Both the position numbers and the translations under genes were made by a program. 64,000 nucleotides of DNA. Source: Ampullaceana balthica. Lineage: Eukaryota; Mollusca; Gastropoda; Lymnaeidae. Below, piece by piece: positions 34,401 to 43,645 of the stretch (position 1 is the stretch's first letter; each line of letters begins with the position of its first letter). Below the pieces are notes generated by a model that did not search any database, had not been told where the DNA came from, and saw nothing but the letters and a program-made list of their open reading frames with translations. Location: contig CALYLW010000057.1 in NCBI GenBank assembly GCA_944989445.1, positions 496,001-560,000 of the forward strand, in the 5' to 3' direction.

Positions 34401-37400
34401 TCACTACAGTTCTGGGGTTCTTTCAGGTCGGACATCACTACAGTTCTGGGGTTCTTTCAGGTCGGACATCACTACAGTTCTGGGGTTCTTTTAGGTCGGA
34501 CATCACTACAGTTCTGGGGGTTCTTTTAGTTCAGACATCACTACAGTTCTGGGGTTCTTTCAGGTCGGACATCACTACAGTTCTGGGGTTCTTTCAGGTC
34601 AGACATCACTACAGTTCTGGGGTTCTTTCAGGTCAGACATCACTACAGTTCTGGGGTTCTTTCAGGTCGGACATCACTACAGTTCTGGGGTTCTTTCAGG
34701 TCAGACAACACTACAGTTCTGGGGTTCTTTCAGGTCGGACATCACTACAGTTCTGGGGTTCTTTCAGGTCAGACAACACTACAGTTCTGGGGTTCTTTCA
34801 GGTCAGACATCACTACAGTTCTGGGGTTCTTTCAGGTCGGACATCACTAAAGTTCTGGGGTTCTTTCAGGTCAGATGATCTACGTGCTGGAGTGCGACTC
34901 CATCTTGTTCCTGTGCTCGCCCAGCGTCATGAACCTGGATGACATCAGTAGGCGGGGCCTGTACCTGAGTGACATCCCGCTCCACGACGCCACCAGGGAG
35001 CTCGTCCTCCTGTCCGAGCACTGGGAGGCTGAGTACAAGCTGGCACAGAACCTGGAGGTCCTCACTGACCAGCTGCAGCAGACCTACAGGGAGTTGGAGG
35101 ACGAGAAGAAGAAGACAGACAGGTCAGTTAGCCTAGACATGGCCTTGACAGAAGACATGCTTGACTCAGATATTATAGATATATATATATATAGAAATAG
35201 ATATAGAAAGAAATATATATAGAGAAATAGATATAGTACTAGATACAGATGTGTGTCTGACAGACATCCAGACATTAAAGACGTGATAATTGATGTCAAG
35301 CGAATGATGTGCCTGACCCACGCAATGTATTACATTAATAGAGCAAAAAACTTTGTGTTTTAAAAAGAGGTTAGAGGGAGAAAAAAAAAGATAAGAGATA
35401 TTTACGCATTTTAAAGCTAGCTGGAATTTATGTCCATATGTTAATTTATAATATTTATAAATAGGAGACGTGGGTTTTAAGAGTACTCAAGAGAACATGT
35501 CTAAAAATGCTTGGGAAATTTCTGAGCGATGGGGATACTTGCTTTAACAGAGTTTTCACAATGTACTCACGCGAACTTTAATTTTAACTAGCTGCTATAC
35601 ACTACCACCATTTTAAGTGGCTGCTATACACTACGACCATTTTAACTGGCTGCTATACACTACCACCATTTTAACTGGCTGCTATACACTACCACCATTT
35701 TAAGTGGCTGCTATACATTATCACCATTTTAACTGGCTGCTATACACTATCACCATTTTAGCTAGCTGCTATACACTACCACAATTTTAACCGGCTGCTA
35801 TACACTATCACCATTTTAACTGGCTGCTATACACTACCACCATTTTAACTGGCTGCTATACACTACCACCATTTTAACTGGCTGCTATACACTACCACCA
35901 TTTTAACTGGCTGCTATACACTACCACGATTTCAGACTCATGTACTCCATCCTGCCCCCTTCTGTGGCCAATGAACTACGTCACAGGCGGCCAGTCAATG
36001 CCATGAAGTATCCGCACGTCACTCTGCTTTTCAGGTAATGACGGAGTTATCGTTAGTAGTTGTGTATACAAGATACCGTTTTCAAAAACCCAGACGTCCA
36101 GGAGACTTATGAGCATATGGGGATTTGTATTTCTGAAGCCCTTATTTAAAATGTATTTACACAGTTTCTTTATTTCTGACTCTACAAATGACGTCTTATT
36201 TTTTTTTAAAAGTGACGTCATTTAAGAATTTCCGATAATATGGCTAAAATAACAACAATCTTTTTTATGAAGGAAATAAACAATCGTATTAAAAATTCTA
36301 TTCATTTATCCTATAAGGGATAATAAAATCACACTGAACAGCGAGTTCTCTTTGGAAGCTATCGAAAACAAACTGCTGCTCAACCTTAATGATAGTGTAT
36401 AGCTATAAAATATTCAACATTTGCGTGTAGAACGCGAAAACAGAATGTTAATTTATTGCATTTTAAAGATAAGTGTTTTCCATCTGAAAAAATAAAACTC
36501 TTATTTTTGTTCCTTTGGCTTGTATGTTGGTTTGTTTCTTTGTTGTGAGGGGGGAGGGATGAGTGTATGTGATTCGTTGTTAATAATAATATGATCACGT
36601 GATGCAACAATCCCGATGGGATGTGAAAATTAAGATAAAATCACACCCACACACCGCGCAACACACACCCAATCATACATGCACACAGACACATACTCAA
36701 ACGCACACATGTTCGAAAAAATGGATTTTTAAAGAACATTTTAGAGAACGAAAAAAAAGTGAAATCTTTTAGTTTAAAAAAAAATGTTATCCATGTCTTA
36801 TTAAAACTTATAGTTTTATCAGTTTTATCCCATATGTGGAACCACTTAGTGCTAAAAGTTTTTTTTATTTTTTAAATATTTTTTTGGTTCTATTTTTTTA
36901 AATAAAAGAAACTATTTATTCTAAAATCCTCTTCTTGATCCTCGTGTAGCGGAATCGTTGGATTCACCCAGTACAGCGCCAAGCACTCTGACACCCAGGG
37001 CGCCATGAAGATTGTGGAGTTGCTCAACATCGTCTACACGAGATTCGACAAGATGTTGGACCCAGTGAAGAATCCTAATATCTTTAAGGTGCCCAAGCGG
37101 AAACAAGAGGCTTACATGTTTTTTGTTTTAACTATTTGTTTTTTATTATTAATGATTAAACGGACAATAATAGTGTAGTTGAAATGCTACTTAAATGTTG
37201 TTATAATTTTAGACAGAAATCATCTTGTCTTTAAAATAAAACACATTTGTAATTTAGTCATGATTAACCAGAATTAAATAGTTTTTGTCAACAACGGTAT
37301 TTCCCAATTTTATTTTAAAGTACATGTTATAAAGACAAAAAACATATTTTCAATAGAAGATGACATCACAGCCACTTTGGAAGTATAACAGCATGATATA

Positions 37401-40400
37401 CACCAAACAAACACAGCTAAATGTAGTTGTTGTCTTACAGGTTGAAACAGTCGGTGACAAGTACATGGCGGTCAGTGGTCTGCCAGAGAAGTGTGACGAC
37501 CATGCTAGGTGTATTGCCAAATTGGCTCTTGACCTGATGGACATTTCCAGGGAACTAAAAGATCCCAACGGAGACCCCATTATGGTGCGGAGAGAGAAAC
37601 AAAGAGAAAACAGTATAATTACCATCTCAATAAATCCTAGAAAACTTTGACAATTGCCTCATCGGCGATATATTTTCTTTTGGCTGACATATATTTACAG
37701 CCATTTTTAAAAAGAAACAAAATGTATATATTTTAGGAAATCTCAAACAAGAAACATTTCCTTCGTCAAATTAAAAAAAATAATTATTAAATTGTATTAT
37801 TCATTGCATCATTAATTATCCTCTGGGTTCCAACAATCTTCTGTATAGAAGAAGCGCCTGTCGGTCAAAACTGGGCGGCACCTTATTTCTCATTAATGAC
37901 TTTTGCTTTTTTTAGTGGTAGATGACAAAAATATTGTTCTACACCAAGCAGCATTTACCATAGCTAAGCCACTGGTTATTGGCGTAAATAAAATGTTAGA
38001 ACTAATTATAAAAGTCGAAATTTTATCAAGTTGGAAACTATTGTATCACCATCTGATAAGATAATTTTTGGACCCGGACTGTTTGGAAACCCTAAAAAAA
38101 AATTCCCACTCCCCTTAAAAAACCCACCAACAACTAAAAACAACAATTTCTTTCTATGACTTTGTTTGCTTACATTCCAGATCACCATCGGCATTCACTC
38201 GGGGGAGGTGGTCACCGGGGTGATCGGTAAGAAAATGCCCAGGTATTGCTTGTTTGGCAACACGGTCAACTTGACCAGCCGGACGGAGACCACCGGAGAA
38301 AAGGGGAGAATCAACGTGTCCGAGTATGCTTACAGGTTTGTAGTGTTTGGTCTCATCATCTCTTGGATACTTTGGTCTCATCATCTCTTTGAAACTTTGG
38401 TCTCATCATCTCTTGGATACTTTGGTCTCATCATCTCTTTGAAACTTTGGTATCATCATACCTTTTGAAACTTTGGTCTCATCATCTCTTTGAAACTTTG
38501 GTCTCATCATCTCTTTGAAACTTTGGTCTCATCATCTCTTAGAAACTTTGGTCTCATCATCTCTTTGAAACTTTGGTCTCATCATCTCTTTGAAACTTTG
38601 GTCTCATCATCCCTATGAAACTTTGGTCTCATCATCTCTTTGATACTTTGGTCTCATCATCACTTTGAAACTTTGGTCTCATCATCTCTTTGAAACTTTG
38701 GTCTCATCATCTCTTTGAAACTTTGGTCTCATCATCTCTTTGAAACTTCGGTCTCATCATCTCTTTGATACTTTGGACTCATAATCACTTTGAAACTTTG
38801 GTCTCATCATCTCTTGGATACTTTGGTCTCATCATCTCTTTGAAACTTTGGTATCATCATACCTTTTGAAACTTTGGTCTCATCATCTCTTTGAAACTTT
38901 GGTCTCATCATCTCTTTGAAACTTTGGTCTCATCATCTCTTAGAAACTTTGGTCTCATCATCTCTTTGAAACTTTGGTCTCATCATCTCTTTGAAACTTT
39001 GGTCTCATCATCCCTTTGAAACTTTGGTCTCATCATCTCTTTGATACTTTGGTCTCATAATCACTTTGAAACTTTGGTCTCATCATCTCTTTGAAACTTT
39101 GGTCTCATCATCTCTTGGATACTTTGGTCTCATCATCTCTTTGAAACTTTGGTCTCATCATCTCTTGGATACTTTGGTCTCATCATCTCTTTGAAAATTT
39201 GGTATCATCATCTCTTTGAAACTTTGGTCTCATCATCTCTTTGAAACTTTGGTCTCATCATCTCTTTGAAACTTTGGTCTCATCATCTCTTTGAAACTTT
39301 GGTCTCATCATCTCTTGGATACTTTGGTCTCATCATCTCTTTGAAACTTTGGTCTCATCATCTCTTTGAAACTTTGGTCTCATCATCACTTGGATACTTT
39401 GGTCTCATCATCTCTTGGATACTTTGGTCTCATCATCTCTTGGATACTTTGGTCTCATCATATCTTGGATTCTTTGGTCTCATCATCTCTTGGATACTTT
39501 GGTCTCATCATCTCTTGGATACTTTGGTCTCATCATCTCTTGGATACTTTGGTCTCATTATCTCTTGGATTCTTTGGTCTCATCATCTCTTGGATACTTT
39601 GGTCTCATCATCTCTTGAATACTTTGTTCTCATCATCTCTCGAATACTTTTGTCACATTGCTTATTGAAAGTCTACACTTTAAGGGATGATATTATTTTT
39701 GAAACAGTGTGTACCACAGAAGTAAAAACAGTAATGTTACCCCCACCCACAAATTTTTTTTTAAATGCGTCAACTTTCGATTTTTGAAGTACATGAGAAT
39801 GAAAGTTAACATACCTTATACGACATCTGCCGTTTCACTCAAATAAATGTTTTGTTATTCTATTGTTAATGATAAATTTGTACCCCGTTAAATGAGTCAA
39901 TACTAAGAAACCCAAGGGTCACGTGTACTTCGTTTGCTTTTATTTCCCCATAATGTTCCAGACATGAGGGGGAAAAAACGAAAAAAAAATTCCTGCTTCC
40001 TCCTAAACAACTTTTATCTCTTCTTATAATCGACGCTTATGGGGGAAAAGAACTAGAATGAGGCTATGCAATAGTATTTCATCATAATATTGTCACGTTA
40101 CCTAAAAGTACATGGTTTGTACGTCACATGGGTCAGTCACCGTGGGCCCTGCCACCATCGTTTACCGATCTCTTCCATCAAACAGGCAGCAAATTTAGTT
40201 GAGATTCGGTGGGTTACTTAGATTTTTTTTCGATGGTAATAATACAGCCACCACCCCCTCTCTTCCTTCCTTCAACCTTCTCCCACATGCTTTTCGATAA
40301 TCTGACACGACCAGACGTAATAGGAGCTGCAGCTAAACCACGATGGTCCCGTCCCCCAGTGAGTGCTTTCGTTACAATGTCCGGTGCGCCTTTAAGATAT

Positions 40401-42931
40401 TTGATAAATAATTATAAGTTCAATTACCTAAGTCTTTTTGTTTTATTGGTTAGTTTCAGCATATTGGTTTTCCTATTTCCTTTGATTTGGAGAATTTGCT
40501 TAGAAATTATGGTAGGGGTTTTGACCAAGGCATTTTAGCGACCGCTGTGGAATTGCTCCGAAATAGTAGTGAACTGGAAAGGTTGGTTGGCGGGGGGGGG
40601 GTATAAACTCTTACCAGGGACATTCGTTGGGCGAGACGTGGAAATTACTATTTTGTCCCCGGCAAAGACAGCGAGGCCATAAATACAGATGGATAATTGA
40701 TCGTTGTGACTTATGAGTCATCGATCACAATAATAGTCGCATGACTTAAATTTAGTCAATCATGACTAAAGGCTGGTCGTAGAAAGCTTTATACTTTATT
40801 TTGACAACTCCATTTATCTCTCTCTCTCACACACATATAACTCTCTCTTTCACATATACTCTCTCCCCTCTCTCTCTCTCTCTTTCTGTGTGTCTCCGTC
40901 TCTCTTTCTTAATAGAATATATATATATATATACATTTTGTCTAGCAGTTATGTTCACTTAAAGACATTTCACTAAAGCAACTTGTTAAAGTGTCGTCGT
41001 ATTTTAATTCTTGAAATCGGAATCAGGAATATAATATGAATGTTTGTTTACAATTAATGAGAAGTAAAGACGATACACGAAATACGTCATTCTAATTACA
41101 GCCATTCACAATATTGCGATCTTTCATAAACAGCGAACCGGTTTAAATTGGAATAGACATAAAATGCACCATAAATAGAATTATGTAGAACCATTTCGAT
41201 CAGGAGGGAAGCAGTGAGAAGAGCGAAGAAAGCTTGGCTTTACAGCAGATGAACATACATAATCTCGACCCTAATGATGGTATTAAGAGAATTAAAATAG
41301 GTAAGCGTAGGACGCAATAATCTTCTGTATAGAAGGAGCGTCTGTAAAATACCTGTATACCTCATATTGGTTTTGTGTTGTCGTTTCGTGCCCGGGTGTG
41401 TCTTGTGTTTTAAGCTAGTCAGTTATAACTACTAAAATAAAATTTGAGTTATACAAATGGAAATAACAATAAAAAGTATCGCTGCACATCAACAATCGTT
41501 CATGAGTCAAATATAGCTCTGCCTCTTTCTTTCTTTCTTACTTTTTTTCTCTCGTTATACCATTTTCTTTTTTTTCTTTTCTTCTCTTTTACTATTTTAT
41601 TCACTCATTTCTTTAAAAAAAATATTTCACCCCCCCCCCAACCCTGTAAATTTCTTTGAATGGGTCTCCCTAAATCCTGCTTCCATAACGCACGTACCAC
41701 ACGCGGTCTGCAACTGGTCCTTATTTCTTGCCATACATGGCAACGTTCCATCATGCTGATCTCAAGATGGAGCTGCCTCTCATAAATACTTCAACCGATG
41801 AGCCACTACATTTCCTTCTAATCTTCTAAGTTCTCCACCAAATATAATATTTCTTTTTTGCATGTATTTTTCCTTTAACGTAAAGAATTTTGTCAACATT
41901 GTTTCCAAAACTAATAAATCTAGAACGCGTGAAGCAGAATGGTTTATTCCAGTACGTTTAGAGCTCTCCAAACTCGAACTGGCATCTAAGACGATTTGTC
42001 TGGCACATACCATGATATTTTGTATATTGAGATCTTGGTCTACTTGCTTTAGGGGCGGGGGGGGAAATGATAAAATATATTTCAGCCTATACGGCCAGAC
42101 TTCATATAGCAGCCTTCAATTTCAATTAGGGCTGCGGAAATTAAAGAATTAATAGATTAATCGTTAAAAATATTTAATCGATTAAAATTAATTTAATCGA
42201 TTAAAATTAATTTGATCTGTTAAAATTTAAGAAAATATTTCAAACATTTTCTTTCCTATTTATTAATAATTTATATTTTTGTTACTTACATGCTTTGCCC
42301 ACGCATTAATTATATTTATTTAGACGTTCATACGTAAACAAAAGGGTTTTTCTTCCTTATTTTTGCATAGCAGAACCAATTTGCTGTGTTATTACGTCAA
42401 AAAATTTGGGAGCCACGGAATTACAACGACTTAACCGATTTCGCGAAATAATGAATCGAAACTTAACGGGATCTATATATGCGTTATAAAATATAATTAA
42501 TCGAAATTAATCGATTAATTTTCCCCGATTAATAGAAACAAATCTGCACCAGCACTAATTTCAATGCATCGATGACAGAATTAGAAAACAAAATTACATA
42601 ACGATATCTTGAAATGTTCAATTACATGCAATATTTTAATGGACTAGATATTTTTTTTAATACTCTGCCCTTAAACAATATTTTAATGAATTCATTAACA
42701 TTAAAGAAATTAAATTTTAAATTGTTCAATTCTTTTTTTTTCTTCATGAAAGCGTCCAAAGACATTTTTATTGGTCTGATTTGACTTTAAAGCGGGTTAA
42801 CTAAATAAAATTTTAATCATGATTTATGTAAATGCTAAAAAAAAGTATGAATCAATTAGTAATACTCTATTAGAGGCTACATATATTAATGGGACTGATA
42901 GTAATAAAGGAATAGTTTTAATTAATTGGTT

Positions 42932-42990
<59 letters not shown>

Positions 42991-43499
42991 GTCTAACACA
43001 TTATGGAACTGTCAATGTTACTCTATAATTAAACTGTCTATGTTAATGGGATTGTCTATATCGGTGTTGTCGAACTTGTTTGGGGGTGGCGTGCCAGAAA
43101 TTCAACCAAAACCCATTTATTTATATAGCAAAGTGCCAACCCTCCCATGAAACCGAAAATGTGGGTTTGGCTGGGCCGTTTTGATTAAGGAAGTAATATT
43201 TTAGTCACTTGTTGACTGATGAGGCTCTGCGTGCCGTCTGTGGCACGCGTGCCATAGGTTTGCCATCACTGGTCTATATTAATGATATTACCCTGTATAT
43301 AAAAGCGGGAAACATGTTATTATGAGTTAATTTTTTTCCGCTCAGATTTCTTCAGGACTCCACGAACAGTGACAAGAGTTTCAAGTTCGACTACAGGGGC
43401 GAAGTGGTCATGAAAGGCAAGGCTACCCCCATGAAATGTTACTTTCTGACAAGAAAACTGGACACTCCCGAGAAAAAGTCCAAGACCTGTGATGTTTAG
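22416..43499 (+). CDS. GUCY1B1: Soluble guanylate cyclase beta-1 subunit (13 exons)
   Basis: Nitric-oxide-receptor guanylate cyclase beta subunit. It pairs with an alpha subunit in the cytosol and makes cGMP from GTP when NO binds its heme. Exons: 22416-22418, 25388-25461, 28053-28153, 29715-29800, 30660-30848, 31475-31747, 33066-33258, 34870-35122, 35936-36034, 36950-37088, 37441-37584, 38181-38335, 43346-43499. All junctions are GT-AG and in phase, giving 620 residues, close to the 619 of the human protein. H-NOX domain about 1-185: [12 protein letters not shown] start, heme ligand His105 in LDALHDHL, Tyr135/Ser137/Arg139 in YYSDR, Cys78 and Cys122. PAS-like domain about 200-330. Coiled coil about 345-390. 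Class III cyclase domain about 415-605 with Glu472 (VETVGDK) and Cys541 ([11 protein letters not shown]), the purine-binding residues expected of beta. Six introns carry minisatellites against exon boundaries. The gene looks functional. Confidence 0.97.
23219..23587 (+). mobile_element. Helitron-like non-autonomous element, copy 1
   Basis: The 3' end has a perfect 7-bp hairpin GGCGCCG/CGGCGCC (23551-23557 and 23567-23573), ten bases, then CTAG (23584-23587) followed by T, the classical Helitron terminus. Internal sequence from about 23340 is shared with the copy at 47703-48225 (gcgctgtaaaaaaattatat, gacgtcattgtttt, aacaagga.aagt.agttggg). The 5' end (TC after A at 23219) is a guess. Confidence 0.65.
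24226..24540 (+). repeat. Minisatellite, 21-bp unit, in intron 1
   Basis: About 15 copies of gaactggctttctcacgaca plus c, with variants ctcaagtcac and ctcacgccac. The length of 21 keeps frames open on both strands. Unlike the other arrays in this gene it is about 0.85 kb from the nearest exon. Confidence 0.95.
25388..25461 (+). CDS. GUCY1B1: Cyclase exon 2
   Basis: Encodes [19 protein letters not shown] and AWKQIK, the first helices of the H-NOX domain. Donor gtaata; ends with two bases of the Lys codon. Confidence 0.95.
25462..28052 (+). other. Intron 2
   Basis: The first 1.19 kb is ordinary AT-rich DNA. The last 1.4 kb is almost entirely the 21-bp pyrimidine-rich minisatellite, which runs to within about 16 bp of the acceptor caatcaacag. 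Confidence 0.9.
26655..28036 (+). repeat. Minisatellite, 21-bp pyrimidine-rich unit, abutting exon 3
   Basis: About 65 copies of tgtccctatattctgttctg plus t, with variants. The unit is a multiple of three and lacks stops, so all three plus-strand frames stay open for hundreds of codons. One such frame runs into exon 3 in the correct phase. AG dinucleotides are rare, so the array behaves like a very long polypyrimidine-rich region before the acceptor. It is not a protein gene. Confidence 0.97.
28053..28153 (+). CDS. GUCY1B1: Cyclase exon 3
   Basis: Encodes [19 protein letters not shown] and [14 protein letters not shown] of the H-NOX domain. It is flanked on both sides by minisatellites. Donor gtgagt. 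Confidence 0.95.
28154..29714 (+). other. Intron 3
   Basis: The 24-bp minisatellite begins about 15 bp after the donor and fills four fifths of the intron. The remaining 0.3 kb before acceptor ctgttattag is plain sequence. Confidence 0.9.
28168..29402 (+). repeat. Minisatellite, 24-bp unit, directly after exon 3
   Basis: About 51 copies of gttgagtgatggagtagttc plus acct, with gga/gaa and acct/acat/atat variants. A rare variant (caattggtgatgg) at about 28231 recurs at about 28758, showing a superimposed higher-order repeat of about 527 bp. The eight-codon frame ([12 protein letters not shown]) is open on both strands but is a repeat artefact. Confidence 0.97.
29715..29800 (+). CDS. GUCY1B1: Cyclase exon 4
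   Basis: Encodes [18 protein letters not shown] and ESGYDKILK of the H-NOX domain, including Cys78. Donor gtcagt. Confidence 0.95.
29801..30659 (+). other. Intron 4
   Basis: Contains short dispersed-repeat pieces: cggtgcgtattatattga recurs three times between 30105 and 30225, and part is shared with 57080-57200. No gene. Acceptor cattaaag. Confidence 0.75.
30660..30848 (+). CDS. GUCY1B1: Cyclase exon 5
   Basis: The heme-pocket exon. It encodes [20 protein letters not shown] with the axial ligand His105 and Pro118, then [19 protein letters not shown] with the Tyr-x-Ser-x-Arg heme-propionate motif. Confidence 0.97.
30849..31474 (+). other. Intron 5
   Basis: Ordinary AT-rich intron with no array. 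Donor gttaat, acceptor tcaatacag. Confidence 0.85.
31475..31747 (+). CDS. GUCY1B1: Cyclase exon 6
   Basis: Encodes the end of the H-NOX domain ([18 protein letters not shown]), a charged linker, and the start of the PAS-like domain ([23 protein letters not shown]). Donor gtaggt. Confidence 0.95.
31748..33065 (+). other. Intron 6
   Basis: The first 0.63 kb is plain AT-rich DNA. The last 0.69 kb is a 43-bp minisatellite containing repeated copies of the exon 7 acceptor. Confidence 0.9.
32380..33065 (+). repeat. 43-bp minisatellite carrying copies of the exon 7 splice acceptor
   Basis: Sixteen head-to-tail units end at the true acceptor. Each holds ctgtttgttccaccag followed by gtgtatcagaactgctgtat, which are the intron end and first bases of exon 7 (33066 on). 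The exon reads on as caccgagctg, whereas the units read tacctagctg and so carry an in-frame stop. The last unit (33024-33065) has lost one base, is 42 bp long and stays open into exon 7. Confidence 0.96.
33066..33258 (+). CDS. GUCY1B1: Cyclase exon 7
   Basis: Encodes [20 protein letters not shown] and [12 protein letters not shown] of the PAS-like domain. The true acceptor is chosen because only it gives the conserved ITELF continuation without an insertion. Donor gtagca. Confidence 0.93.
33287..33523 (-). mobile_element. LINE 3' end in intron 7
   Basis: The family 3' tail (tcttatc repeats, hairpin cttctatacagaag) and the last codons of the RT protein, reverse to the cyclase gene. Its 5' truncation point (after ttttatccttat) is the same as in the copy at 53089-53323. 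Confidence 0.9.
33800..34869 (+). repeat. 34-bp minisatellite carrying copies of the exon 8 splice acceptor
   Basis: About 31 units of gtcagacatcactacagttc plus tggggttctttcag. Each contains ttctttcag followed by gtcaga or gtcgga; the true exon 8 begins gtcagatgatc after the same ttctttcag. Variants (a/g, acatc/acaac) are interspersed. The 34-bp period cycles all frames and yields long artefactual open frames. Confidence 0.96.
34870..35122 (+). CDS. GUCY1B1: Cyclase exon 8
   Basis: Encodes [19 protein letters not shown] and [18 protein letters not shown], the end of the PAS-like domain, then a coiled coil ([25 protein letters not shown]). Donor gtcagt. Confidence 0.95.
35123..35935 (+). other. 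Intron 8
   Basis: A short (at)/(gata)-rich stretch at 35165-35250, plain sequence, then a 29-bp minisatellite up to the acceptor. Confidence 0.88.
35586..35935 (+). repeat. Minisatellite, 29-bp unit, abutting exon 9
   Basis: About 12 copies of actggctgctatacactacc plus accatttta. The last copy passes into the acceptor: ctaccacgatttcag in place of ctaccaccatttta, then ACTCATGTA in place of ACTGGCTGC. Only the final copy has the AG. Confidence 0.94.
35936..36034 (+). CDS. GUCY1B1: Cyclase exon 9
   Basis: Encodes [20 protein letters not shown] and [11 protein letters not shown], the signalling-helix end and first strand of the cyclase domain. Donor gtaatg. Confidence 0.96.
36035..36949 (+). 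other. Intron 9
   Basis: AT-rich intron without an array. Acceptor ctcgtgtag. Confidence 0.85.
36950..37088 (+). CDS. GUCY1B1: Cyclase exon 10
   Basis: Encodes [20 protein letters not shown] and [15 protein letters not shown] of the catalytic domain. The donor is gtgccc, a weak match to consensus. Confidence 0.94.
37089..37440 (+). other. Intron 10
   Basis: Plain AT-rich intron. Acceptor gttgtcttacag. Confidence 0.85.
37441..37584 (+). CDS. GUCY1B1: Cyclase exon 11
   Basis: Encodes [18 protein letters not shown], with Glu472 expected to contact the guanine base, and [13 protein letters not shown]. Donor gtgcgg is weak. Confidence 0.95.
37585..38180 (+). other. Intron 11
   Basis: AT-rich intron with a short LINE-tail remnant near 37826-37865 (aatcttctgtatagaag). 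Acceptor cttacattccag. Confidence 0.8.
38181..38335 (+). CDS. GUCY1B1: Cyclase exon 12
   Basis: Encodes [40 protein letters not shown] and INVSEYAYR, the most conserved part of the catalytic domain, with Cys541. Donor gtttgt. Confidence 0.97.
38345..39655 (+). repeat. Minisatellite, 25-bp unit, directly after exon 12
   Basis: About 52 copies of tttggtctcatcatctcttt plus gaaac, with a ttggatac subtype that dominates the right end. It starts about 10 bp after the donor. A rare variant (tatcatcataccttttg) at 38451 recurs at 38852, showing a higher-order duplication of about 401 bp. Confidence 0.96.
41300..41347 (+). mobile_element. LINE 3' tail remnant
   Basis: Only the terminal hairpin region remains (gcgtaggacgcaataatc, cttctgtatagaaggagcg). 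It is in the same direction as the cyclase gene. Confidence 0.75.
42127..42557. mobile_element. hAT-type MITE with TAATCGATTAA subrepeats
   Basis: Left end TAGGGCTGCGG, right end GCACCAGCACTA, and a perfect 8-bp duplication ATTTCAAT (42119-42126 and 42558-42565). Both ends carry inverted subrepeats like aatcgattaa. No transposase. Relatives lie at 51696-52559 (opposite orientation) and 58634-59043. Confidence 0.9.
42934..42987. repeat. (AT)n microsatellite
   Basis: About 27 uninterrupted TA repeats in intron 12. Confidence 0.97.
43062..43271. mobile_element. hAT-type MITE, 210 bp, in intron 12
   Basis: Left end CGGTGTTGTCGAACTTG and right end (reverse) CAGTGATGGCAAACC form an imperfect inverted repeat. 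A perfect 8-bp duplication GTCTATAT flanks it (43054-43061 and 43272-43279). It ends 74 bp before exon 13. Confidence 0.87.
43346..43499 (+). CDS. GUCY1B1: Cyclase exon 13 (last, with stop)
   Basis: Encodes [38 protein letters not shown] and a short lysine-rich tail, ending KTCDV then TAG. Confidence 0.95.
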
Positions 43500-43639
43500 T
43501 TTATTGGACGGTCCTCGTGCTCATGGATGAGTCGTGTATCACATAAGGACGGACGCCCGCTAGGCAATTGTAGTTTTGTTTTTGTTTTTGTTTCTCTCCA
43601 TTGTTTTCAAAGTGTATAACCCAATTTAAGCTGTCGTTA

Positions 43640-43645
43640 AATAAA
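43640..43645 (+). terminator. Candidate polyadenylation signal of the cyclase gene
   Basis: AATAAA lies 141 bp after the stop codon. Other AATAAA-like words at about 44020-44100 could be used instead. Confidence 0.55.

Larger units (their letters stand above)
33259..34869 (+). other. Intron 7
   Basis: Contains a LINE 3' fragment in reverse (33287-33523), about 0.3 kb of plain sequence, and a 34-bp minisatellite that includes copies of the exon 8 acceptor. Confidence 0.9.
38336..43345 (+). other. Intron 12
   Basis: The largest intron (5 kb). It starts with the 25-bp minisatellite, then has a LINE-tail scrap (41300-41347), CT/AT microsatellites and two hAT-type MITEs (42127-42557 and 43062-43271). 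Open frames at 40.2-40.5 and 41.8-42.1 kb have no recognisable domain. Acceptor ccgctcag. Confidence 0.85.

Noticed and set aside
33798..34942. Open frames of 243 and 285 codons
   Set aside because: They follow the 34-bp array through shifting frames and enter exon 8 out of phase.
38166..39787. Repetitive open frames after exon 12
   Set aside because: Products of the 25-bp array in intron 12.
40209..40538. A 109-codon frame in cyclase intron 12
   Set aside because: No conserved motif or splice signals; likely chance or a repeat scrap.
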